A DNA stretch of 64,000 nucleotides. It comes from Tremella fuciformis (taxonomy: Eukaryota > Basidiomycota > Tremellomycetes > Tremellales > Tremellaceae). Positions 55,666 to 64,000 of this stretch are shown piece after piece. The position numbers were made by a program, and so were the translations under genes. The notes below the pieces were generated by a model. That model had not been told where the DNA came from. It did not search any database and saw only the letters and a list, made by a program, of their open reading frames with translations. The stretch lies in assembly GCA_032768795.1 (NCBI GenBank), contig CP136490.1:5146001-5210000 (forward strand). The letters run 5' to 3'. Position 1 is the stretch's first letter, and every line of letters begins with the position of its first letter.

Positions 55666-58130
55666 TCAGATGCGCCAGATCTCTGAACGTGCCCTCTCCC
55701 ATACGTTGTGCTCCCTCATGTCATCCAGTCCTCCGTCGACGGACATGCCGCCCTCTAGTTCCTTTCTCGGGGTAGGATGTATGACCACCTTGGCAAATGT
55801 GCCCCCGGAGTGAGCTTTGGACAAATGTGAGGGGTTGATGACCAGAGTCGAGTCGACAAACTGCATGTCAGCTTTGCCATACCTGCCGCGTTTCACAGCT
55901 GACCTTGGAGAAGTGCTTCAGCTTGCTCGGCAGGATCAGCACGTCCGGTGCTGGTCCATCCATCTTCAACAACGGGTAGTGCGTCACGTCGAGGTTGACC
56001 TCTGCAGCGTGCTGCTCCGGAGGTGGGAAGATGGGATAGAAGCTCCTTTGACCAAGCACATGTCGGACGAGACCAGCCATCGAGTCCTTGACTTCTCCCT
56101 TGACCTCGGGATCTGGCTCGGCTTCCTCGGCTCTTTGCAAGACCTCTTCTCGTCGAAGATGGAATAAGACATCGACCGAAAGCAGGGAGATGGTGATTTC
56201 ATTGATCGAGAAAGTGCAGGGATTTGGCAGGAGCCGAATGCGCTATATGTGTCAGCGCGCCAAGTGACGGAGAGCAGCTTCCCTCACCTTGTTGATGCGC
56301 AGCAGATCTCTGTCAAGCATCGCCTGTGGGAAGGCCATGTGTTTCGAGACTGTATCGCGTACACTGGGCACGAGGATGATGACCGTCCCAGGTGATGCCG
56401 CGACAATGCGATCTAATCTCAAACTGATCTGGTCTCGGAAGATCTCCTCCGACGTCTGATACACGGCCCCATTGGCAATGAGAGGATGTTGCGCGTCAAC
56501 GAACGGCCCGAGCTGCGCGTCAGCGCCATAAGAGGCGGAACGAGGGGCGAACCAGGATCAGCACGTCTGGTCTTTCCTTGACGGCGACCTCGGTCAAGGC
56601 GTCGAGAGGGTGGTACAGCAAGTCGTCATCCAGCGTATATGGCCCGGCGGCACTCATAATGCTCATCGGCTGGCCACCTAGTTGTTCATGCTGGAATTGG
56701 ACAAGCTCTGGGGCAGGCGTCTGCGCCAGAGCGCTTGGCGGGGGCTGCTCAGTCAGCCGTGGTTGAACACTTTGTCGAGTAGCTCACGAGCAGCACTTCG
56801 TCCACCACGAAGACGCCGCCACCACCGTTCCTGCCTCTTATGCACACCAAACAGCCAGGGAATAGGCCAAAGCTTTTCACGCCTGGCGCTCCTCCTCTTA
56901 CTTTCAGTCCTGGGGCGAAACGCAGCTGAACCCGCTTTCCACTTCCAAGCAGTCGGGACGACTCGAGGAACAGAGCTTGACTCGACACCTTGGCCGAGTC
57001 TGTAGGAGGCGATAATACCCGGCCGACGGCATATATATCCTCCTCAGATACGAGGTGCGGATCTCCCAGTTCGTTCAATCCATACGCGTCCCGAATGGTC
57101 TCCGCAAATTCGTCGATGAGATCATCTAGTGCCTCCGATCGCTGTGAGATCTTCTCGAACATGTATCGGTAATCGTACAGTTTGGGATCTGATGGTGCAG
57201 AGAGGGCGACGCGCTTCGAGCCGGGATTGCCGAGAGCTGAGCCAAGCTCGAGGGGACCGGGAAGATGTGGGTTCAGTGTCTCGACGAGGGAGTGTGGCTG
57301 GGGTCGGGCAGAGAAAGGCTGAGCGGGTTGAGGAGTGAGGCTATGCGTTAGAACAAGTCAGAGCATATAGACCGTCACTCACAGGGCAGGGGATTCGTTT
57401 CCACTGATGGGACTTGATGGTCCGGAATGAGATCCGGATCGTGCCAGCGGTGTGCTGAGATGAGGATCGCTAAGTTTGGAAGGCCCGGGTCGATAGCTAC
57501 TTGCACTCGGGGCGGTAGGGGTGGCGAAAGATGGTCGTTGTGGAGTGAGGTAGCTACCGTTCGACTGAGGGGTTTGGGTGGGTCCTGGGGATGGGATGTT
57601 GGCGTTGTTGGAGGTGTTTGACAATCTCGCAGGGACGCCGCCACTTGTCCTACGGGCGCCTGGCCTGGAAGGCGTCGTTAGTCCGTCCAAGCTGCATCGT
57701 GAGCTCGACCCAAAAGAGCGATACCATGATTCAAGCTCACAATCCGCCGAGATCCGCGACATTCCCCTTCGCCTTCCTTACGCCGACACCGCCAGTTGGA
57801 GTGTTCTCCTGCTGCGGCGTCATGTTCGCGACGGCTTTCGCCTGCTGTTCCCTCTGAATCTCCTTTCGCAGCTCGCGCACCGTATCGAGGGAGAGGGTCG
57901 ACAGTTTAGCTCGCAAGCCTGAGGGGCGAGACATCAGGAAGGCTTCGTATTTGTAATACAGGTTGGAGGCGGCGAGGTTGTACAATCGCAAAATTGAAAG
58001 GCCTGGCAATGAGTATGGGACACCATGCTTGTGGTCACTCACACTCCGCCATGACGTCTGGGTGGTCAAGGACGGCATCTTGGAAGAGGCCACCGAGCTC
58101 TTTCCTGGCTGTCTCCTCGACAAATGCCAT
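55666..58130 (-). CDS. POL12: DNA polymerase alpha subunit B
   Basis: From the ATG at 58130 it reads MAFVEETARKELGGLFQDAV, then LSILRLYNLAASNLYYKYEA and FLMSRPSGLRAKLSTLSLDT. A Ser/Pro/Thr-rich linker follows. The OB and phosphodiesterase-like core has EEDIYAVGRVL, LESSRLLGSGKRVQLRFAPG, GLFPGCLVCIRGRNGGGG, LRLDRIVAASPGTVIILVPS, VSKHMAFPQAMLDRDLLRIN, LRRAEEAEPD-like acidic turns, PDVLILPSKLKHFSKV and the end SEIWRI. These match the B subunit of polymerase alpha-primase, which is regulatory and non-catalytic. About eight short introns are needed. An ACGCGT box lies 143 bases upstream of the start. Confidence 0.9.
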
Positions 58131-58361
58131 CTCGAAGGCTCTCCTGGGCTCCACGACGGCTCAAGTTACGCTTTGGGCGAGTCTCGAGAGCGAGAACAGC
58201 AAGAAACGCCGACAAGAAAGCAAGAACGAATGGTGAAGTCTGAAAAGGCAATCTAGGCGCGTCACTTGAAAGACGCGTTCATCATGACTCGTATCCGGTC
58301 CCCCCACTTTTCTCCCGACATACTCTGCGGGCATTGGCGTCGGAGTCTACGGTCTACATCC
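58131..58361 (-). promoter_or_regulatory. POL12 promoter with MCB-like ACGCGT
   Basis: ACGCGT occurs at 58273-58278, with a near-match GCGCGTCA at 58258-58265. The region lies between the GST stop and the POL12 start. Replication genes often carry such boxes in yeasts, which fits the product. Confidence 0.45.
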
Positions 58362-59330
58362 CTACTCTTTGGACTTTGGCGGGACCCACTCGGGCGTCTT
58401 GTCAATCATCGTCGCCTCCCCGAACGCGCCTTTGACCTTCTCATGCCCCACCATCTTTTTGTACCACGCCGTCGCCTCGGGATACTGGTCCTGCCAGGTC
58501 TTGTCGAAAAACTTGGCGAACCCGTGCCCGAGCACCGAGGTCAGCTCGAGGTCGGCCAGGGTGTACTGGTCGCCGACGAGGTAGGGGTGGTTGGCGAGCC
58601 ATGAGTCGATGTTGGTCATTCGCCGATGTAGCGCTCCGAAGATCCCGTCCACCATCTTTCTGCTCAGCGTTCCCTCTCTCGCACGACGAGCGGGACTTAC
58701 CGCCTGGTCGTATGGTGCAATGTTGCCGTGGGCGCGGTTGATGATTGTGAGAGGGGCGATGATCTGTTGTCAGCCACTTGGTCAGATCCAAGTTCAGGCA
58801 ACCGACCTCGGACTCGCACACGTGTAGCCAGTTGCGGATCTGGGCCGCCTCTCCGGCATCTTTACCCATGAGCCCGCTTTCCGGATGAGTGGAGGCGACT
58901 GGCCGTCAGCTATTGGCCTGTGGCCAACGCTGCATCTTCACTGTAGTCGCAGATCGCCGCGCATTCTGTCAAACACGTCTTGCCGTCGGCAGATCTGTCC
59001 TGAGCCAGGAATCCACGGCCGGCGTTCGAGAAAAGGAGCTCACTCGAACGCTGGCAGTGTACCAATCGGGAATTTACTTAGGCCGTTGATCAGTCACACT
59101 TCTCGCGGAGCAGGTTAAGGCGTACAAGTCTGGGTCGGTCATGGCTTTGCGGACCCCAAAGTCCGCGATGTGGTCGAACTGGACATTCGCAGCCGCAGCG
59201 AGGGCCTGCAGTCGGAACCAGCGCGAGTGGCCTTATCCATTGAGCCTCTCAAGCGGACCATCCGCTCACCCTTGTACATGTACAGCTTGCCGACGACCGG
59301 GCCAGAAGGGGTCTGTGGTGCTGTGGACAT
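58362..59330 (-). CDS. Glutathione S-transferase-like protein (eEF1B-gamma type)
   Basis: From the ATG at 59330 it reads MSTAPQTPSGPVVGKLYMYK, then across an intron ALAAAANVQFDHIADFGVRK. Small exons give KFPIGTLPAFE, SADGKTCLTECAAICDY (the usual E-S/T site region is altered) and PESGLMGKDAGEAAQIRNWL. The helical C-terminal domain has MTNIDSWLANHPYLVGDQYT, LADLELTSVLGHGFAKFF and KTWQDQYPEATAWYKKM, ending PPKSKE at 58362. GST folds like this occur alone or in the gamma subunit of elongation factor 1B; the C-terminal EF1G domain is absent here. It may be a stand-alone GST. Some short exon borders are uncertain. Confidence 0.75.
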
Positions 59331-59781
59331 CCTGGCCAATGACGAATTCTTGTGAGAGATTGGGCGTGTGTGGAAGCGAGTGATTGCGCTGCTTCTACAG
59401 AGTGACATCGACTGTGACCAAGTGAGAATCAGCTCGCCAGTGCGTTGCTTAACTGCACCGGTCATCCGGGCTTGTGGTCGTAGACTATTTGCATTCGCCT
59501 GGACAAGCGGGCTCTCCGAGCGGCGGAGTTTCGTTCTGATATGAAGGCGGTGACCATGTCGACTGGCAGGGGGAGACCTCTATCTGGATGTCGTTACTCT
59601 ATATACTCTACTGACCCGCTCGCTACTCGATGTGCGGGCGCTGCCGCCACACTCGCCCTTCCGACGGAAACCGGCAACTGCTATTCAGTCACTTCCTCAT
59701 GACTTCGGAGTAGCCATCGCGCACTCGGTGCAGCAATTAGGCTTGACGCAGTACCTCGTCAGTGCAGGGAGAGCTTTCACC

Positions 59782-60664
59782 ATGGAGAATATGGAGCCAG
59801 AAGAGAGCAGCTCGGACGTCCGGCCAGAGCTCGTTCGCCTCTCACTCTCACCGGCGTCTTCTCCCGGCTCGCTCTCTTCCGAAGAAGACTTCGACCCGCA
59901 TGTCACTACCACAGGACGGGCCGCTCCGCCGACATTGGGGTTGAGGGAGCTGGCATCGATGCGGCGCCATGACAGGGCAGCTCAAAAGGCCCAGGCGAAG
60001 CCACCGACAGGCGTTCTGAGCGGTACATCGGCATCTGTCACTCCTGTTGCCACTGGAGGGATTCAGCTGCTCAAGGCTGTCAACCCCACAGACGATCAGC
60101 TACCATTTGCTTCAGACGTGGAGATCAGGGGATGGCGCATAGTCGGGGGGAAGAGATGGACCGACCAGGCGCGGGTCGGGGCGTACGTTGGTGAGGCTAT
60201 CTCTTGCCGCAATGTATCCCGCAACAGGAACTGACTGCAGTCTTTGAGATCATCATCACCTTGCGCGTCGTGAGGCTTCGATGCACGCAGCGCCTAGGTG
60301 TGTGCTGACGCAGCAGGGCGGAACAATGACCCTTCTCCGCCGATATACGGACTTCGTCCTATTGCACAATGCCCTCCTGCGCGTCTATCCGGACCTGAAG
60401 AACGCCATCCCGCCCATTCCGCCGAAGAAGGCTTCGCGATTCTCAGAGCGTGTACTGGAGAGCAGAAAAGTGGCATTGCAGCGGTTCCTGCGCGGAGTCA
60501 TGCTGCATCCAGTCATGGGACGGGCGGGAGACGAGGTGGTTGTCGGGGAATGGGTGCTTGGGAAGAGGGCGACGAATGGACAGAGCGTCCAGGGCGGAAG
60601 TCGCACTGCCCAGGAAACCCCGATTGGGCCACCGACGCTGTCGAGCCAGCTCAGCGGTGATTGA
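59782..60664 (+). CDS. PX-domain protein (Ypt35-like)
   Basis: The protein starts MENMEPEESSSDVRPELVRL, with a Ser/Pro-rich, disordered first 100 residues. The PX domain reads VEIRGWRIVGGKRWTDQARV, GAYV joined to VFEIIITLR, QQGGTMTLLRRYTDFVLLHN, ALLRVYPDLKNAIPPIPPKK and SRFSERVLESRKVALQRFL. RRYTDF and the PPIPPKK loop carry the basic residues that hold phosphatidylinositol 3-phosphate in this domain. Two short introns lie at about 60193-60235 and 60268-60313. The arrangement resembles Ypt35, an endosomal/vacuolar adaptor that brings Vps13 to membranes, but the family call rests mainly on the PX domain. Confidence 0.7.
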
Positions 60665-61201
60665 ATCCACGTCAATCGTTACGATGACCACAACGCACGG
60701 CGTAATCTCGGCGAATTCCATGTCAGCTCGACACATTCCAGGCATCAGGAAGCTTGGCTCGACCTTGTCGTCTGGCGAGCCTCCCGCTCTGGTCTCTTTG
60801 AGCCCCAGCTCTCTGTTGACGACCTGACCCGGCAGGCGTCGGCGGGGATGGCCCGGTGAACCGACTTTAATCGGATTCCAGTGACATTCGAGTTTCAAAC
60901 AAGTCGGGACGACGAGCCGAATGCCGAGACGAGCCGGACCTCCACCTCGCACTGACGATGCATGTACCCCTGGCAGCTCTGAGCTCTCTTCTGGTCGAGA
61001 GCGTGACCGCCAATCTCGTCTGGCGCCTCTTATATTGTAGTACCCTGAATACCTCTTTCCCTCGATTTTCTCCATGACGTCGCCGTATAAAGTCCACACT
61101 ATCGAAAGATACAACCAACCCCTCCCCCACTTCTGCTTCTTCTTCTTTCTTGACTCTTCCCATCTGTCAACCTCCTCAACACCTGCATAACTACATCAAA
61201 A
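60665..61201 (+). promoter_or_regulatory. Upstream region of the alcohol dehydrogenase gene, CT-rich
   Basis: The last 90 bases are a strong pyrimidine tract (about 61112-61160, CCCCTCCCCCACTTCTGCT and TTCTTCTTTCTTG), followed by ACATCAAAAATGG around the start codon. Such tracts mark highly expressed fungal genes. No gene is supported in the rest. Confidence 0.5.
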
Positions 61202-62563
61202 ATGGTCGCCAGCGCTCAAGGTCAGCGCACCATGCATCACCACAAGTACCGAGCGCTTATCTCCTAGGCTACGCCATCCACGACCCCAAGTTGGGCACAT
61301 ACGTGAGTGTCTGCGAGACGTCTGGCGAGAGTCGGCGCTGAACAACGCAGAACTTCAAGATCGAAAAGTACGACGTGCCCATCGATGATGACATGGTCCT
61401 CGTCCACGTCGAGTGCTGTGGTGTCTGTGGATCGGTCAGTCGGACCGATACCCGGTGGAGGCGAGACAAGCGCTGATAAGCAAGGACCACCACACCGTCT
61501 CTGGCGGCTGGGGCCCGTTCGTCACAAAGTACGTCGTGACCGGCCACGAAATCATCGGCGAGGTCGCACAGGTCGGCAAGAACGTGAAAGAATTCAAGGT
61601 CGGCCAGCGTGTCGGTATCGGTGCGCAGGCTGGCTCGTGCGGCAAGTGCAGCGCCTGCAAGGCGGACCTTGGTGAGTTACTACCTCCACCTTCTCACGCA
61701 CAAGGAGGGGACAGCTGACCAATCGTTAGAGAACTACTGCCCTGAGCCCGTGCACACCTACAACTGCCTCTGGCCCGACGGCACGGAGCAGCAGGGCGGC
61801 TACTCCACCCACGTTCGAGCACAGGAGCGATTCGTCTTTGCCATTCCCGATGCCATCTCCTCCACCGACGCCGCGTCGATGTGAGTGGTCGTGTCCCTGA
61901 TGCGACCGACCAATCAGCTGATCCTCAGGCTCTGCGGTGGTCTCACCGTCTTCTCGCCCCTGCTGCACGCCGAAGTGGGGCCCGGCAAGAAAGTCGGCGT
62001 GGTCGGTCTTGGCGGTCTCGGACACTACGCCGTGCTCTTCGCCAAGGCGCTCGGAGCCGAGGTGACCGTCTTCTCGCGTGGCGACGCCAAAAAGGCCGAC
62101 GCGCTCAAGATGGGCGCCGACGTGTACGTCTCCACGTCCGAGGAGGGCTTCAGCAAAGGGATCGAGCGCTCGCTCGACGTCGTCGTCTGCACCGCCTCCA
62201 ACGCCAACCTCCCCCTCACCGAGCTCCTCCTCACCCTCGGCATCCACAAGGACTTTGTCTTTGTCGGCATGCCCGAGGAGGGATACAAGATCCGCTCCAA
62301 CATGCTTTCCGGGAACGGCGCCGCCATCAAGTCGAGCCATATCGGCAGCAAGCCCGAGGTCGTGCAGATGCTCAAGCTCGCCGCGGACAAGGGCGTCAAG
62401 CCTTGGGTCCAGGTCATCCCCATGAAAGACGCCGACAAGGCCATGTATGCCGTCAAGGACAACACGGTCAGGTACAGGACCGTCCTTGTCCAGGTAAGCC
62501 GCCCGCCCTCCCCTTCATCCGACGACTTTGCTGACGGGTCAGGACATTGACAAGTCGGCTTGA
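61202..62563 (+). CDS. NADP-dependent zinc alcohol dehydrogenase (ADH6/cinnamyl type)
   Basis: Six exons give MVASAQGYAIHDPK, NFKIEKYDVPIDDDMVLVHV, ECCGVCGS, SKDHHTVSGGWGPF, KYVVTGHEIIGEVAQVGKNV, GQRVGIGAQAGSCGKCSACK and ENYCPEPVHTYNCLWPDG. The Rossmann part has LCGGLTVFSPLLHAEVGPGK and KVGVVGLGGLGHYAVLFAKA. Catalytic zinc ligands are the Cys of CGVCGS, the His of GHE and the Cys before the Rossmann fold; the structural zinc site is CGKCSAC...C. The family (yeast Adh6/Adh7) reduces cinnamaldehyde, veratraldehyde and other aldehydes with NADPH. The tail DIDKSA is encoded by a short last exon. The clean promoter suggests high expression. Confidence 0.9.
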
Positions 62564-62733
62564 ATCGAGGGCAGGATCCGACCGCGGCTTTAGAATTAGA
62601 ATGGGTAATTGGTAGTACAGTCGCCGAGCATAGTCGAGATTGGCAGATCAGTTTAGTACGTCCAGTCAATGCATGCAATAAGCAGGTGCGCCCCGCCGTG
62701 GAGTACAACAACAATTCAGCTTCAAGGAGTCTC

Positions 62734-64000
62734 TCATGCCATCGACTCCGCGTCGTCCTGCTCGACCTTGACTTCTGTGCCTTCCGAGCCCGGCTCTTCC
62801 TTGACGGCCTCTTCTGTAGAGTCGTCCTTCACGTCTGGCTCTTTCTCCGAGATTGCCTCTGATTTGACATGCTCTGCGATCTCATCCTTGACCTCGGCAT
62901 CTCCTTGTGGCGGACCAAGATCCGGTTGGGCCGCATCCGGAGGCTGAATGTACATGTCGAGATGCCTGCCAACGATATCCTGGATCTCGCCTTTGCCCAA
63001 CACCCCTTCGGCGAGGGTGTTGCGCTAAAATCAGCCAAGACTGGCAAAACACAAGAACTCACAAAGGCGAAGTACACCCCCTTGGTGGTCATGCCAAAGA
63101 CGTCCTTGAACTGCTCGTTCTCCCGCATGACACCGCGTGACTCCAGCAAGACCAGTGTCTGTTTCCGTATAGCCTGTAAATGGTAAGCATCGAGGCTGTG
63201 AGAAGAAAAGCATCACACACAGCCTTGTTGTCCAAGACTTGCTGCGGGACCCGTCGTTTGGCTCTTCCTGTAGAAGGCGGTTCTTGCGCTTTCGTCTCGT
63301 CTGCAGGCTTGATAAGCGGCACTGACGGACGTTTGCCAAATATATCCTCTTCCTCAATCTTGACTCGGACAAGCGATGATTGTCGGTCAGGAGGCTCGCC
63401 CTGGGTCTGGCTTTCGGGTTGAACACTCGTTTGACGCGGGAGGGCGACCGGGACAATTCGCCCTTGTTTCCGTTTGCGATTCTCATCCTCGAGGGCCGAA
63501 TCTGGGGGTTTTGGCCGTTTCTCGCCTCGGCGGCCAGGTGTTCTGCCGGATACAGGCGCAGGAGGTGGAAGTGTAGCGATGGGCGGTGGTGCATAGATGG
63601 AGGAGACAGATGTAGCCCGAGAGAAGGTGACGGAACCAGAACGTCGAGGAAAGGGAGGTGGGGGCTTGCGAGGGGCTTTCGAGGGAAAGAAGAGGGGTGC
63701 TAAAGGTCAGCAATGCTAGGTGGAGAGTAATGGGATCTTACCTCGCGGCAACGGCTCGCCTGGCCTTACTTTCTTCTCGCTCGGAGGAGCAGGGGGCGGC
63801 TTGAGCCTGCCAACGAGGAGCTTGAGAATAGCCGGGTCTCCTGCCGACCTTTGCCCAAACACGAGGATGCTGGAACTGTTCGACTCTGGTCGTCAGCCCC
63901 AAGGGCCTGTTCGGAATTGATGAAGACATGCCCATGCCCTCATCGCCCAGGCCAATGACAACGGCGTTCTTCGTCCGGCCAGCCGGAGTCAGCTCAGCCG
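62734..64000 (-). CDS. Possible Sld7/MTBP-like protein, 5' end beyond window
   Basis: The stop is at 62734; the gene enters from the right edge. Visible exons read KNAVVIGLGDEGMG, SSILVFGQRSAGDPAILKLL, a long Pro/Ser-rich, charged linker (VRPGEPLPRG, RVKIEEEDIFGKRPSV) and RAKRRVPQQVLDNKA. Then come IRKQTLVLLESRGVMRENEQ, FKDVFGMTTKGVYFAF and, across an intron, RNTLAEGVLGKGEIQDIVGR, with an acidic tail. The helical block N-K-x-I-K-----L---G----H--F---F----KG---AFR recalls the C-terminal domain shared by Sld7 and MTBP, partners of Sld3/Treslin in starting replication. This is from memory of the motif and is tentative; it could be another nuclear protein. Confidence 0.4.

Noticed and set aside
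1..64000. CRISPR arrays, operons with Shine-Dalgarno sites, rRNA genes
   Set aside because: The spliced gene structure is eukaryotic. I saw no direct-repeat arrays or rRNA sequence; tRNA genes cannot be excluded without a folding search.

Overview
The window is nuclear DNA of a basidiomycete yeast, most likely a tremellomycete related to Cryptococcus, Kwoniella or Saitozyma. The evidence is gene-dense, GC-rich sequence whose genes are split by many very short introns (about 40-75 nt) with GTGAGT-like donors, CTGAC/CTGAT branch sites and CAG or TAG acceptors. Housekeeping proteins (poly(A) polymerase, MSH5, DRG1, POL12, dUTPase, Sec9, STS1) are recognisable once these introns are removed. Exon joins were worked out by eye from reading frames and splice signals, so each model should be checked against RNA.

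Layout. 1-2.1 kb: an unidentified basic protein cut by the left edge and a small Lys-rich protein. 3.0-7.1 kb: a secreted ferritin-like (Rds1-type) gene, then an unresolved gene-like stretch; each carries one copy of an identical 78-bp hairpin MITE. 7.3-13.1 kb: an alpha-arrestin, the SNARE Sec9 and an NCBP3-like cap-binding protein. 14.4-15.6 kb: an RTA1-type membrane protein. 15.8-24.4 kb: a five-gene block that looks like a regulated catabolic cluster (HpaI-type aldolase, Zn2Cys6 regulator, lactonase-like amidohydrolase, D-2-hydroxyacid dehydrogenase, MFS transporter). 24.5-26.5 kb: a divergent septin-family GTPase. 26.5-30.4 kb: a gene-poor stretch with only small orphan ORFs. 30.5-37.0 kb: poly(A) polymerase and the meiotic MutS homologue MSH5. 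37.2-44.1 kb: GFA-domain protein, DUF1275 membrane protein, TauD-type dioxygenase, ketopantoate-reductase-like protein and a GNAT acetyltransferase. 44.2-50 kb: a TPR-SET protein and a leucine-rich, F-box-like protein. 50.2-64 kb: STS1/Cut8, DRG1/RBG1, a mitochondrial GGQ peptidyl-tRNA hydrolase, dUTPase, POL12, a GST-like protein, a PX protein, an ADH6-type alcohol dehydrogenase, and a protein resembling Sld7/MTBP cut by the right edge.

The most interesting unit is the 15.8-24.4 kb block. A pathway-type regulator lies among genes for lactone opening, aldol cleavage, 2-hydroxyacid oxidoreduction and uptake. All three of its control regions contain CGG-N7-CCG inverted repeats of the kind Zn2Cys6 dimers bind, three of them within 54 bp upstream of the aldolase. 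I infer a sugar-acid or lactone (aldarate-like) or pyrone-dicarboxylate breakdown route; the substrate is not determined by the sequence. Two other points stand out: the MITE makes up most of one intron, and four introns use GC-AG ends with the same GCGAGT donor.
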